A stretch of DNA of 18,504 bases. Origin: Nitrospira sp. GTDB lineage: Bacteria > Nitrospirota > Nitrospiria > Nitrospirales > Nitrospiraceae. The translations under genes and the position numbers were made by a program. Positions 1-8,574 of the stretch are shown piece after piece. Under the pieces are notes generated by a model. That model saw only the letters and a program-made list of their open reading frames with translations, did not search any database and was not told where the DNA came from. The first letter of the stretch is position 1. Each line of letters begins with the position of its first letter. The DNA lies in assembly GCA_012032965.1 (NCBI GenBank), contig JAAUPT010000004.1, forward strand, positions 1-18,504, given 5' to 3'.

Positions 1-1550
1 GTCAGAGGCCCCAACTTTTCACTCATCCCCCACTCGCAGACCATTTTTCTAGCGAGGTCGGTCGCACGCTCAAGGTCGTTACCTGCTCCGGTCGTGACAT
101 GCTTGAACACCAGTTCTTCAGCGACACGTCCACCCATTAAAATTGCCAAGGTATTATAGAGAAATTCTTTGGAATAGTTATGTCGGTCATCAGTGGGGAG
201 TTGCATGGTCACTCCCAAGGCTCGACCTCTCGGAATAATCGTCACTTTATGAACAGGGTCTGTTCCTGGTAAGAGCTTTGCCATTAATGCATGGCCCGCT
301 TCATGGTAGGCCGTCACTCGCTTTTCCTCGTCGGTGAGAATCATGCTTTTGCGCTCGGCACCCATCATGACTTTGTCCTTGGCCATCTCAAAGTCGATGT
401 TTTCAACTTCTTTTTTGTTCTGCCGAGCCGCCCACAGCGCCGCTTCATTTACCAGGTTTTCCAGATCAGCTCCAGAAAACCCAGGTGTTCCCCTGGCAAT
501 CTTCTCTATCTCAACATTGGTTGCGACAGGCACTTTTTTGGTATGAACCTTTAAAATCTCGGAACGCCCACGGACGTCTGGGCGATTGACGACAACCTGC
601 CGATCAAAACGACCCGGTCTCAGCAAGGCTGGGTCGAGCACATCAGGACGGTTTGTTGCCGCAACCAAAATTACACCTTCAGTCGTGTCGAAGCCATCCA
701 TTTCAACCAACAACTGATTAAGTGTTTGTTCTCGCTCATCGTGGCCACCGCCGAGGCCGGCGCCTCGCAATCGGCCGACGGCATCGATCTCATCAATGAA
801 GATGATGCACGGGGCATGTTTCTTCCCTTGCTCAAACAAATCACGAACTCGAGAGGCTCCCACCCCGACGAACATCTCGACGAAATCAGAACCGCTGATA
901 CTAAAGAACGGCACCCCTGCTTCGCCGGCAATGGCCTTCGCCAGCAAGGTCTTTCCAGTTCCCGGAGGACCGACGACGAGTACGCCTTTAGGAATTCGCC
1001 CGCCAAGCTTTTGAAATTTTCTCGGATCTTTCAGAAACTCGATGATTTCAAGGACTTCTTCTTTGGCCTCATCGACACCGGCCACATCAGAAAACGTAAC
1101 CTTTTTCCTTTCCTCCGTGAGCATGCGTGCGCGGCTCTTCCCAAAAGACAGCGCCTTATTTCCGCCAACTTGCATCTGACGCATCAGGAAAAACCAGAGC
1201 CCGAGGAAGAGGATGAATGGCCCCCATGTGACTAGGAAAGTGATATACCATGGGCTTTCATCCGGTGGTTTCACCTCAATTTGCAAGTCCATTTCCCTAA
1301 GCGTTTTGACAAATTCAGGATAATCCGCCGAGTAGGTCCGGATGCGCGTCTTGTCCCTGAGGACTCCGCTGATGTGATTACCCTTGATGATGACTTTTTC
1401 AAAGTCACCTTTGTCGAGTTTAGCCATGAATTCGCTAAATATCACTTCCTCTTCTGGCGCATGGGTCGGCACACTAAATAGGTTGAAGAGGAGAATCATG
1501 AACAAGCCGACAACCACCCAAAAAAGCAAGTTCTTGACCCGGGAATTCAT
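1..1550 (-). CDS. ftsH: ATP-dependent zinc metalloprotease FtsH (C-terminal end outside the window)
   Basis: Membrane-anchored AAA+ protease that extracts and degrades membrane and short-lived cytosolic proteins. Translating the minus strand from the ATG at 1550 gives 516 codons open to the window edge. A first membrane helix lies near residues 5-27, a periplasmic segment follows, and a second helix ([15 protein letters not shown]) sits near 110-128. The AAA domain has Walker A GPPGTGKT around 194-201, Walker B IIFIDEID near 250 and the second region of homology with RPGRFDRQ. The zinc-protease motif HEAGH starts at residue 416, as expected for the family. I checked the frame at the [10 protein letters not shown] motif, Walker A, GRFDRQ, HEAGH and the GAGND motif; all agree, so unlike several neighbours this gene shows no frameshift. 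The start is supported by AAGGAG six bases upstream. It is the last visible gene of the minus-strand run, 98 bases after hpt. The last ~100 or more residues lie beyond position 1. Confidence 0.97.
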   Translation of the reverse strand, partial: MNSRVKNLLFWVVVGLFMILLFNLFSVPTHAPEEEVIFSEFMAKLDKGDFEKVIIKGNHISGVLRDKTRIRTYSADYPEFVKTLREMDLQIEVKPPDESPWYITFLVTWGPFILFLGLWFFLMRQMQVGGNKALSFGKSRARMLTEERKKVTFSDVAGVDEAKEEVLEIIEFLKDPRKFQKLGGRIPKGVLVVGPPGTGKTLLAKAIAGEAGVPFFSISGSDFVEMFVGVGASRVRDLFEQGKKHAPCIIFIDEIDAVGRLRGAGLGGGHDEREQTLNQLLVEMDGFDTTEGVILVAATNRPDVLDPALLRPGRFDRQVVVNRPDVRGRSEILKVHTKKVPVATNVEIEKIARGTPGFSGADLENLVNEAALWAARQNKKEVENIDFEMAKDKVMMGAERKSMILTDEEKRVTAYHEAGHALMAKLLPGTDPVHKVTIIPRGRALGVTMQLPTDDRHNYSKEFLYNTLAILMGGRVAEELVFKHVTTGAGNDLERATDLARKMVCEWGMSEKLGPL

Positions 1551-1648
1551 CCAGTTCTCCTTGGCCGGGATGTTCGAAGCAACATGTTGAAAAGTTGTTG
1601 TGATGTTAACATAGCATTCCGCAGATTGCCAACAGCTCTCGAGAAATG

Positions 1649-2191
1649 CTACGTCTCCTCCTCGTTCAACTGATCGAGCACGGCAAGATAAGGGAGGTTG
1701 CGATACTTCTGTTGATAATCAAGTCCGTAACCAACGACATAGGCATTCTGGATCCTGAAGCCAACATAATGCACCTGCACGTTGACCACTCGGCGTTCCG
1801 GTTTGCTCAGTAACGTGCATACCTTGATGCTCTTTGGCTTCTGCTTCGCCAAGGTCTTCGTAAGATACTGCACCGTCAATCCTGAGTCGACAATGTCCTC
1901 GATGAGAAGCACCTCCTTGCCTCTGATTTTTTCGGTCAGGTCCGTCACTAACTTCACCTTCCCAGAGGTCTTAGCCCGAGTTCCATAACTCGTCACAATA
2001 ATGAAATCAACACGTACTGGAATTCGGATAGCACGAGCGAGATCGGCAAAAAACGCATAGGCACCCTTCAATACACCGACAAGCACCAGATCTTTGCCCG
2101 CATAGTCGATGCTGATCTGTCGCCCCAATTCTCGGATACGGCTCCGCATTTGCTCCTGGGTGACGATTGGGCGTCCAAACATACGTTCCAT
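1649..2191 (-). CDS. hpt: hypoxanthine(-guanine) phosphoribosyltransferase
   Basis: Purine salvage enzyme that joins hypoxanthine or guanine to PRPP to form IMP or GMP in the cytosol. At 180 residues it has the normal length of bacterial Hpt. The PRPP-binding loop is [13 protein letters not shown] at residues 94-106 (paired acidic residues E98 and D99). Other family features are [15 protein letters not shown] near 37-51, the flexible-loop segment [11 protein letters not shown] near 67-77, and the base-binding end [15 protein letters not shown]. The ATG lies one base after the TGA that should end tilS in its restored frame (2193-2195), and GGAG sits four bases before the ATG, so the two genes are probably translationally coupled. 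The order tilS-hpt-ftsH is common in many bacterial phyla (established knowledge). Confidence 0.95.
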   Translation of the reverse strand: MERMFGRPIVTQEQMRSRIRELGRQISIDYAGKDLVLVGVLKGAYAFFADLARAIRIPVRVDFIIVTSYGTRAKTSGKVKLVTDLTEKIRGKEVLLIEDIVDSGLTVQYLTKTLAKQKPKSIKVCTLLSKPERRVVNVQVHYVGFRIQNAYVVGYGLDYQQKYRNLPYLAVLDQLNEEET

Positions 2192-2192
2192 C

Positions 2193-2369
2193 TCACTCCG
2201 TCCCCTCTTTTATAGATAGATCCTCGGCGGTTACAACCAGATAGCGTTTCGTCGCGGCCGTGGGTAGCCAACGTTGATCCTGCCGATACCCCACAACCCA
2301 CACGATTCCCTCTGGCGCGACGACCAGTGGAATACAGGAACGGACCGACCGAGGTATTTTGAGGTCAGT
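2193..2369 (-). pseudogene. tilS: displaced C-terminal end of TilS in a second frame
   Basis: This stretch, in a different frame from the body of tilS, encodes a typical TilS C-terminal end: TDLKIPRSVRSCIPLVV followed by EGIVWVVGYRQDQRW and TKRYLVV, finishing at a TGA one base before the hpt ATG. In the main frame the same bases encode an unrelated tail that stops at 2231. Adding one T to the five-T run on the minus strand (2370-2374) joins the two into ...KKVQDFFTDLKIP..., the usual TilS wording. The restored RibF+TilS frame would be 804 residues. I read this as a one-base deletion, by error or mutation, not as a separate gene. Confidence 0.88.
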
Positions 2370-4606
2370 AAAAAGTCCTGAACTTTTTTTGAATGCCCTT
2401 GCATGCCGCACGGCTGAAATCGGTCGCCGGATAACCAACTTCGCACGATCAATGGTTGAGAGACGCGATCAGCGTCTACCACGATCCGATTTCTTTCTGG
2501 AGGTGCCAGGGCCTGACGGCAAGCCTCCAGTTGTACCTGAAGTCGCTGACCCGTTCCAGACCACATAAGAGTACCTGGTACAGTCATACGGTTTTCAAGT
2601 ATGGCGGGCGGTTGCAGGTCATAAGACATTGTGCGTTCGCCACCCGGGACAAACCGCAGCTGACGGTCGTTCACGATGACATGCCCACCGATGACATCAA
2701 GGCGAGAACCAGATTTCCCTTTTGCTGCGATACGAATGACTCGATCGATCGTCCGGAGCCCGAACGTGTACGGTTGATTGAGGCTCTTTCGAATAAGATT
2801 ACGGATGCCACGCCGTTGGAGAGCGCGTGGGAAATCCAAGAGAAGACCACGATCGATGGCCCAACCTCCGTCGGACTCCGATTTTACAGCAGAAGAGAAC
2901 AGAGTGGCGGCTTGGTGCTCTACGTAGCGATCGTCTTCTCGGCAGATATCCGCGAGTCGACAGAGGGCACCAAGACTTGCCGGCGCCAGCCGGTTCAGAA
3001 TCGGGACCAGCTCATGCCGAATTCGATTTCGTAAATAAAGAGGCTTCGCGTTACTGGAATCTACTCGGAACAATACTCCAGCATCCTGCAGATAGGTCAG
3101 AATCTCCTGTCTCCCGGTTTCGTACAGAGGCCGGATGATCATGTTATCTCGGAAAGCCGGCATGCCGGAAAGACCAGTGAGCCCTGCTCCGCGAAGCAAC
3201 CATAACAAAATGGTTTCTGCCTGGTCATCGGCCGTATGGCCAAGAGCAATACGGTTCGCTCCGCACTGTTCGGCAATCTCCGCGAATGCCTGATACCGAC
3301 GATCGCGGGCCACTGCCTGTAAGGAAGATGGCTTTGGCCGGTCGAGTAGATGAAACCGTCGAACATGGAGCGGGATGTTCCGCTCTGTGCAACGAGCCGT
3401 GACGAACTCCTGGTCATCCTCCGACTCAAATCCACGCAGCCCATAGTTACAGTGAACAGCGGTCAGAGTCAGCGACCAACTTGAACGAAGGCTATCCAGA
3501 AGCGACAACAACGCCATGGAATCAGGGCCACCAGACACGGCAACCAAAAGGTGCTGGCCATGGTGAAAGAGATTGTTTGTCCGAACTGTGCGGACCATAC
3601 GGTGAAGTACGGGGGGCCAGGCCTTGCGAGGGGATTTATGTATGATGGGCTGCAATGATGCCTTACCCTCCGATTGCTTGATGATGTCGACGAGGATCGT
3701 TTTCGCAGACTCCACATCTGATGCGATCTGTCGACGAAGCGCTGCTACTCCGTCGAAATGTACGTCTCCTCGAATACGATCGATAAATTCAACGGTAAGG
3801 TCGTGTCCGTACAGATTGTGGGTTCCATCTAGGATGGTGACTTCCAGGAGACGGTCTGCTCCGGCAAAGGTCGGTCTTGTTCCAATGTATGCGACAGAAT
3901 CGTGTCGTTCATGCTTGATGACCGTGATCGACGCATAAATTCCATCAGCGGGAACCACGCGGTCGGAAGGCAGGTGAAGGTTTGCTGTCGGCCATCCCAG
4001 TGTCCGCCCTCTCCCCTCGCCCGGGGTGACAACGCCAGTGACCGCATAGTGCCGGCCGAGCAAGTCGGCCGCCTGATCGACTTCTCCTGAGAGGATCAGC
4101 CGCCTGATTCGAGTCGAGCTGACGACGCTCCCAGCGATCATCACGGGGGGTGTCGGGTGGACGATGAAGCCTAATCGATGACCGAAAAGAGTTAAGTCAT
4201 TGATCGTTCCGGCTCGCTTGTGTCCAAACGCAAAATGTTGCCCGACGAACACCTCCTTGAGCCCAAGTCCTTTGGAGAGGATCTGGTCGGCAAACGTTTC
4301 CGGCGAGAGTGAAGCAAATGTTTGGGTGAACTCCAAGAAGACGACTTCATCGATTCCTGCCTGTTCGAAACGCGCAAGTTTCTCTCGTTCATCGGTCAAG
4401 AAGCGCAAATCGGCGGTGGGCGCCAGAATTTTCACGGGGTGAGGATGGAAGGTCACCACGAGAGCCGTTCCTTGGGCCTGGTGCGCCGTCTTTACCACCT
4501 GCTTCAACAGAGATTGGTGGCCAAGATGGTGTCCGTCGAAATTCCCGATCGTTCCCACCGGATATGGTCCTAGGGGCTCGCCGGAATATCCGCGGGTTAC
4601 CTTCAT
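2231..4606 (-). CDS. ribF-tilS: RibF (riboflavin kinase/FAD synthetase) read in one frame with TilS (tRNA-Ile lysidine synthetase); tail frameshifted
   Basis: As read, one frame encodes 791 residues covering two enzymes. Residues 1-~310 are RibF, which phosphorylates riboflavin to FMN and adenylates it to FAD: nucleotidyltransferase motif IGNFDGHHLGH at 20-30, SSTRIRR at 163-169, kinase motif GRTLGWPTANL at 200-210, and the closing segment LYGHDLTVEF with IRGDVHF. Residues ~331-745 are TilS, which converts the CAU-anticodon wobble C of tRNA-Ile to lysidine: PP-loop SGGPDS at 358-363, HCNYGLRG at 385-392, LGHTADDQAET at 455-465, and DSSNAKPLYLRNRIRHEL at 516-533. After about residue 745 the frame leaves the TilS family; the proper end lies in another frame (2193-2369). 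The joining linker (308-330) may also be an artefact: one extra G at 3666-3668 would give a TAA after residue 314, a normal RibF length, with a TTG at 3655 available to start TilS. The ATG follows the hemB stop by six bases. Both enzyme assignments are firm; the fusion is not. Confidence 0.85.
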   Translation of the reverse strand: MKVTRGYSGEPLGPYPVGTIGNFDGHHLGHQSLLKQVVKTAHQAQGTALVVTFHPHPVKILAPTADLRFLTDEREKLARFEQAGIDEVVFLEFTQTFASLSPETFADQILSKGLGLKEVFVGQHFAFGHKRAGTINDLTLFGHRLGFIVHPTPPVMIAGSVVSSTRIRRLILSGEVDQAADLLGRHYAVTGVVTPGEGRGRTLGWPTANLHLPSDRVVPADGIYASITVIKHERHDSVAYIGTRPTFAGADRLLEVTILDGTHNLYGHDLTVEFIDRIRGDVHFDGVAALRRQIASDVESAKTILVDIIKQSEGKASLQPIIHKSPRKAWPPVLHRMVRTVRTNNLFHHGQHLLVAVSGGPDSMALLSLLDSLRSSWSLTLTAVHCNYGLRGFESEDDQEFVTARCTERNIPLHVRRFHLLDRPKPSSLQAVARDRRYQAFAEIAEQCGANRIALGHTADDQAETILLWLLRGAGLTGLSGMPAFRDNMIIRPLYETGRQEILTYLQDAGVLFRVDSSNAKPLYLRNRIRHELVPILNRLAPASLGALCRLADICREDDRYVEHQAATLFSSAVKSESDGGWAIDRGLLLDFPRALQRRGIRNLIRKSLNQPYTFGLRTIDRVIRIAAKGKSGSRLDVIGGHVIVNDRQLRFVPGGERTMSYDLQPPAILENRMTVPGTLMWSGTGQRLQVQLEACRQALAPPERNRIVVDADRVSQPLIVRSWLSGDRFQPCGMQGHSKKVQDFLLTSKYLGRSVPVFHWSSRQRESCGLWGIGRINVGYPRPRRNAIWL

Positions 4607-4612
4607 TTTCGA

Positions 4613-5584
4613 TCAGTGGAGCAGTTTGGCGGCATCTTTAGCGAAGTATGACAGGATGAGATCTGCTCCTGCCCGTTTGATTGCCAAGAGCGATTCCATC
4701 ATGGCGCGTGATTCATCGAGCCATCCCGCTTGGGCCGCAGCCTTGATCATGCTGTACTCGCCGCTCACCTGGTAGGCCGCCAGAGGGAGCAGCGTGCGGC
4801 CACGAGCCGCCGCGATGATATCCAGATAAGGCAGCGCCGGTTTGACCATCACGATATCGGCGCCCTCTTCGACATCGAGTTCGATTTCTCGAAGCGCTTC
4901 GCGTGCGTTAGCCGGGTCCATCTGGTAGGACTGGCGGTCTCCGAATTGCGGACTTGAGAACGCAGCATCTCGAAACGGAGCGTAGAAACACGAGGAGAAT
5001 TTGGCGGCGTATGCCATGATCGGCAGATCTGAGTATCCAGACCGATCCAACTCCCTCCGAATTGCAGCGACACGCCCATCCATCATATCCGAAGGGGCGA
5101 CCATGTCAGCTCCCGCCTCAGCATGTGTGCGAGCCATGAGTGTGAGGCACTCCAGGGTTTCATCGTTCAGGATTTTGCCGTTCTTCACGATTCCGCAGTG
5201 CCCGTGAGTCGTATATTCGTCGATGCACACATCGGTTATAACCAGCAACTCCGGCACCTGTTGTTTGACTGTTCGAATCGCCCGCTGCACGATCCCGTTG
5301 GGGTCCCATCCTGAGCTCCCCCGCTCATCCTTGTGCGCTGGAATGCCGAATAGAATAACTGCCGGAATCCCTAACCCCAGAATTTCCTCGGCTTCCTTGA
5401 CCAGCAAATCGACAGAGAGCCGAAACTGACCCGGCATCGAAGCAATTTCTTCACGGCGATCCTGTCCTTCTACGACAAAGAGCGGGTAGATAAAATCCGA
5501 TGGGGATAGCGTCGTCTCACGGACCATCCTTCGCAATGACTTATGCTGCCGCAGTCGTCGGAGACGTTGAATCGGAAATGCCAT
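4613..5584 (-). CDS. hemB: delta-aminolevulinic acid dehydratase (porphobilinogen synthase)
   Basis: Condenses two 5-aminolevulinate molecules to porphobilinogen, the second step of the common tetrapyrrole pathway. The 323 residues match the family length. Two active-site lysines are visible: K195 in [16 protein letters not shown] and the Schiff-base K248 in [14 protein letters not shown]. The metal loop reads [14 protein letters not shown], with C120, D122 and C130, so one of the three zinc cysteines of E. coli-type enzymes is an Asp; see findings. The start is the ATG at 5584, three bases after the stop of the CBS gene as read, with GTAGGAT just upstream. The gene ends six bases before ribF. 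It belongs to the haem run but is separated from cobA-hemD by the CBS gene. Confidence 0.96.
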   Translation of the reverse strand: MAFPIQRLRRLRQHKSLRRMVRETTLSPSDFIYPLFVVEGQDRREEIASMPGQFRLSVDLLVKEAEEILGLGIPAVILFGIPAHKDERGSSGWDPNGIVQRAIRTVKQQVPELLVITDVCIDEYTTHGHCGIVKNGKILNDETLECLTLMARTHAEAGADMVAPSDMMDGRVAAIRRELDRSGYSDLPIMAYAAKFSSCFYAPFRDAAFSSPQFGDRQSYQMDPANAREALREIELDVEEGADIVMVKPALPYLDIIAAARGRTLLPLAAYQVSGEYSMIKAAAQAGWLDESRAMMESLLAIKRAGADLILSYFAKDAAKLLH

Positions 5585-5587
5585 ATC

Positions 5588-5986
5588 CTACGTTACTTTC
5601 TCGGAAGGTTCGTCAAAAAGACGACGAGGTCTCGAACGGAGATGACGCCTGACCAGCTGGCCCTCGCGTGTGACCCCTAAATGCCGAAGATGAGATCGTG
5701 CCATCAGGTCGTTGGCATCCAAGAGCGTTTTGCCCTCCTCAATGGTCATGATCGGCGCCGACATGATCTGCTCCACCATGGTCTTCGTGGCGTCGGCCCC
5801 GGCGGCGACCACCCGGCGCATCATGTCCGTATCTGTAATGATTCCAATAATCTCGCGATCATTGGTCACAAACAAGCTGCCGATCCCACGGTCTCGCATG
5901 ATGCGGGCGGCCGTCTGCGCGTCGGTGTCACGCGGGACCGTCACGAACTTTTCTCGGGGGATCATAAAGGACTTTACAGGAACCAT
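5588..5986 (-). CDS. CBS-domain-pair protein inside the haem operon, 3' end frameshifted
   Basis: Small protein made of two CBS repeats, a module that usually binds adenine nucleotides and acts as a sensor or regulator. The first repeat begins at FVTVPRDTDAQTAARIM and contains GIGSLFVTNDREIIGIITDTD; the second begins IMSAPIMTIEEGKTLLDA and contains HLRHLGVTREGQLV. I prefer the ATG at 5986 (132 residues as read) over an upstream ATG at 6088, because it has a strong ribosome site (AGGGAGGG, four bases away) and avoids overlap with hemD. The last ~22 residues as read (RRHLRSRPRRLF...) do not fit a CBS domain. Skipping one base near 5650 gives GVISVRDLVVFLTNLPRK and a TAA at 5593-5595, a textbook CBS ending. 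No catalytic domain is attached. A regulatory link with tetrapyrrole synthesis is only inferred from position. Confidence 0.85.
   Translation of the reverse strand: MVPVKSFMIPREKFVTVPRDTDAQTAARIMRDRGIGSLFVTNDREIIGIITDTDMMRRVVAAGADATKTMVEQIMSAPIMTIEEGKTLLDANDLMARSHLRHLGVTREGQLVRRHLRSRPRRLFDEPSEKVT
5593..5649 (-). pseudogene. displaced C-terminal end of the CBS protein
   Basis: Read one base out of phase with the gene body, these bases encode GVISVRDLVVFLTNLPRK followed by TAA, which completes the second CBS domain in its usual way. The junction is at minus-strand CTGGTCAGGCGTC, where removing one base near 5650 restores LVGVISVRDL. Unlike the tilS and pyk events this is an extra base (or two missing), not a shortened homopolymer. 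Restored, the protein would be about 130 residues. Confidence 0.8.
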
Positions 5987-5990
5987 CTCA

Positions 5991-5998
5991 CCCTCCCT
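5991..5998 (-). promoter_or_regulatory. ribosome binding site deciding the CBS gene start
   Basis: The minus strand reads AGGGAGGG, then TGAG, then the ATG at 5986. This is the strongest ribosome site in the haem run and is the reason for choosing the 5986 start over the more distant ATG at 6088. Confidence 0.7.
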
Positions 5999-6035
5999 GT
6001 TTATATAGACATACGAGACATTTTCTCTGCTGGCT

Positions 6036-7601
6036 TTACGACCGAACTCCCGTGGCAACCTGCTCACGGCTTTGATAGTGATGGACAATTGCGTCCACCA
6101 TCGCGGGAATCGTATTTTCTTTCGGCATGATCGAAACCGTCAAGCCGTACTCCTCGGCGGTTTTCGCTGTGATGGGTCCAATACACGCGATCATCACAGT
6201 TTGCACGAGCGGCTTCACGGCGTCCACCCCTCCGAGCATGGCTACAAAGTTTCGAATTGTGGAAGAACTCGTAAACGTGACTACATGGATCCGATGATCG
6301 ATGAGCTGCTGCCATCCACCCTCATCTTGAGTAGGTGTGACCGTTCGGTACACTGGAACGACGTCGACGTGAGCACCACGAGCACGAAGTTCCTCCGGCA
6401 AGAGCTCTCGAGCCACCTCGGCACGAGGGATCAAAATACGAACCTTTTTGAGATCCTGCTGCACGAGTACCTTCAGCACTCCTTCTGCCTGATAGTCCGC
6501 CGGTATCAGATCCGCTTTGACTCCGAACTTTTCCAGCTCCTGAGCGGTGCGGGGTCCGATGCAACAGAGCTGCCGTCCTGCCAAGCAACGGGAGTCGAGC
6601 CCCTTTACCCACAATCGAGTCATGAACCGGTCCACGCCATTCACACTGGTGAACATAATCCAGCGGTAAGTCTCAATTTCGGAGATCGCGTGATCAACAG
6701 GCGCCCAATCCAGAGGGGGGACAACCTTGATTGTCGGAGCTTCGATAGCCTCAGCTCCATAGCCAGCCAGAAGGGAAGCCAATTCGCCGGCCTGTTCTTT
6801 TGCTCGTGTCATCAACACCCGTTTGCCGAAGAGTGGACGTTGCTCGAACCAGTTGAGTGTTGGCCTCAGTCGAACCACCTCGCCCACGACGATGACCGTC
6901 GGAGGATCTAGCCTAGCCACGCCAGCTTTTTGCGCGATATCGGACAATGTGCCGACGATGGTTTGTTGAGAGACCCGTGTGCCCCAACGAGTGATCGCCA
7001 CAGGTGTCGATGGTGCCAGTCCCTCTTCAATCAGCCGCGTTGTGATCATTGAGAGGTTCTTCATGCCCATCAGGAACACCAACGTGCCTTGGCTGCCAGC
7101 GAGTCGTGACCAATCCAACGCTGTGGTAGCTTTTTCGGGGTCCTCATGTCCCGTGACGATCGTCAGCGTAGAGGCTAAGGTTCGATGCGTGACAGGGATC
7201 CCTGCGTAGGCAGGTACTGCCACGGCTGCAGTCACTCCGGGCACGACCTCAAATTCTATTCCTGCCGCTGCCAGCGCCTCGGCCTCTTCGCCACCTCGAC
7301 CAAACACGAACGGATCTCCGCCTTTTAATCGGACCACCACCTTTCGCGCTCGTGCTCGCTCAATGAGGAGACGACTGATGGTCTCTTGCTCCGGGTACGA
7401 TCCCTTACCACGCCGTCCGACGTACACTCGTTCAGCCTGATTTGGAGCGTAGGAAAGTAATGCTGGATTGGCAAGGTAATCGTAAAGAATTACGTCGGCC
7501 TGCTCCAGGCACTCCTTTCCTCGGACCGTCAGGAGACCGGGATCTCCGGGACCAGCTCCGACCAGATACACCTTGCCACTGGTTTGCCGTACCCTGTTCA
7601 T
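6036..7601 (-). CDS. cobA-hemD: fused uroporphyrinogen-III C-methyltransferase / uroporphyrinogen-III synthase
   Basis: One polypeptide of 521 residues carries two consecutive steps. Residues ~10-250 are a SAM-dependent SUMT (CobA/CysG-A type): KVYLVGAGPGDPGLLTVRG near the start, VVRLKGGDPFVFGRGGEE near 88-105, VVPGVTAAVAVPAYAGIPVTHR, and TLVFLMGMKNL. It methylates uroporphyrinogen III to precorrin-2, towards sirohaem, cobalamin or haem d1. Residues ~260-510 are HemD, which closes hydroxymethylbilane to uroporphyrinogen III: GKRVLMTRAKEQAGELASLL, IMFTSVNGVDRF, CIGPRTAQELEKFG, VVTFTSSSTIRNF and CIGPITAKTAEEYGL. The fusion is a known arrangement in several phyla, so it is not new. The ATG overlaps the hemC stop (ATGA), indicating translational coupling. 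The frame is clean throughout, with no sign of the indels seen in neighbouring genes. Confidence 0.96.
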   Translation of the reverse strand: MNRVRQTSGKVYLVGAGPGDPGLLTVRGKECLEQADVILYDYLANPALLSYAPNQAERVYVGRRGKGSYPEQETISRLLIERARARKVVVRLKGGDPFVFGRGGEEAEALAAAGIEFEVVPGVTAAVAVPAYAGIPVTHRTLASTLTIVTGHEDPEKATTALDWSRLAGSQGTLVFLMGMKNLSMITTRLIEEGLAPSTPVAITRWGTRVSQQTIVGTLSDIAQKAGVARLDPPTVIVVGEVVRLRPTLNWFEQRPLFGKRVLMTRAKEQAGELASLLAGYGAEAIEAPTIKVVPPLDWAPVDHAISEIETYRWIMFTSVNGVDRFMTRLWVKGLDSRCLAGRQLCCIGPRTAQELEKFGVKADLIPADYQAEGVLKVLVQQDLKKVRILIPRAEVARELLPEELRARGAHVDVVPVYRTVTPTQDEGGWQQLIDHRIHVVTFTSSSTIRNFVAMLGGVDAVKPLVQTVMIACIGPITAKTAEEYGLTVSIMPKENTIPAMVDAIVHHYQSREQVATGVRS

Positions 7602-8545
7602 GCTGTTCCGTAAATCTCCCTGAGGATCTTATCCCCTCCCCGCGACAGCAACCGATCAGCCAACTGGACACCCAACGAATGAGCCTGCTGAGGTGTCCCC
7701 TTGATTTGGTCGCGAATAATGGTCTTTCCATCCACACTTGCGACAAGGCCATCCAAAGCCAGATGTTCAGCAGTCAGGGTGGCGTACGCAGCGATGGGAA
7801 CCTGACAGCCACCTTCGAGACGGTGTAAGAAGGCCCGTTCCGCCGTCACCGTTGTCTGAGTGGCCTGATCATTAAGTCGCGATACGATGGACCGCACGAA
7901 TTCATCGTTAACCCGCCCTTCGATACCAAGCGCCCCTTGGCCTATCGCAGGTAGACTCAGCATAGGGGGAAGATACTCTGTGATAGTCTGGGACCATGCC
8001 AGGCGATGCAGACCGGCTGCGGCCAAGATGATGGCGTCGAACTGTCCTTCCTTAAGTTTTCTCAACCGGGTATCAAGGTTGCCGCGCAGCATTGCAATTT
8101 TCAGATCTGGCCGGGCGTGTAACAGTTGGGCCTGGCGTCGAAGGCTCGCTGTCCCAATGGTGGCTCCAACCGGGAGATCCTGAAATGAACACCCTACACG
8201 GCTAATGAAGGCATCACGCGCATCTTCACGTGGCGGAATACAGAGAATATCGAGCCCATCCGGCAACTGCGCGGGAACATCCTTCATACTGTGGACGGCG
8301 AAGTCAATTTCTCCGGTGAGCAAGGCGTCCTCGATTTCTTTGACGAACAAGCCTTTCCCCCCTATTTTGGCCAACGGAACGTCCACAATCTTGTCGCCGG
8401 ACGTTTGAATCTTCCGCAGCGTCACTCGAACCTCCGGCGCTACTTGTTGAATTTTAGATTGGAACCATTCGCTTTGACATAGGGCCAATTTACTTCCTCG
8501 TGTGCCAAGAACCAAAGTTGGGCGCGCGGTATGTTGTATCGACAC
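7598..8545 (-). CDS. hemC: hydroxymethylbilane synthase (porphobilinogen deaminase)
   Basis: Polymerises four porphobilinogens into hydroxymethylbilane on a covalently bound dipyrromethane cofactor. The 315 residues contain LGTRGSKLALCQSEW at 13-27, the catalytic Asp region EIDFAVHSMKDVP with D81, the arginine-rich GTASLRRQAQLL at 131-142, MLRGNLDTRLRKL, and the cofactor-carrying C247 in EGGCQVPIAAYA. The start codon is GTG at 8545, with AAGGAT on the minus strand about eight bases before it. The stop overlaps the cobA-hemD ATG by four bases. If the hemA end is restored (see findings), the gap to hemA shrinks from 123 to 29 bases, more in keeping with the rest of the run. Confidence 0.96.
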   Translation of the reverse strand: MSIQHTARPTLVLGTRGSKLALCQSEWFQSKIQQVAPEVRVTLRKIQTSGDKIVDVPLAKIGGKGLFVKEIEDALLTGEIDFAVHSMKDVPAQLPDGLDILCIPPREDARDAFISRVGCSFQDLPVGATIGTASLRRQAQLLHARPDLKIAMLRGNLDTRLRKLKEGQFDAIILAAAGLHRLAWSQTITEYLPPMLSLPAIGQGALGIEGRVNDEFVRSIVSRLNDQATQTTVTAERAFLHRLEGGCQVPIAAYATLTAEHLALDGLVASVDGKTIIRDQIKGTPQQAHSLGVQLADRLLSRGGDKILREIYGTA

Positions 8546-8574
8546 TCGGAGATCCTTCTTCTTTTGTCAGAGGG

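Noticed and set aside
726..1235. Plus-strand frame of 169 codons opposite ftsH
   Set aside because: It lies across the AAA domain of ftsH on the other strand and carries no family motif.
2456..3034. Plus-strand frame of 192 codons opposite tilS
   Set aside because: Shadow of tilS; no motif, no ribosome site.
5987..6088. Upstream extension of the CBS gene to the ATG at 6088
   Set aside because: It would overlap hemD by 53 bases and lacks a ribosome site, whereas the ATG at 5986 has a strong one.
6072..6911. Long plus-strand frame of 279 codons opposite cobA-hemD
   Set aside because: It is antisense to a well-conserved gene and has the His/Arg/Cys-rich composition typical of a shadow frame.
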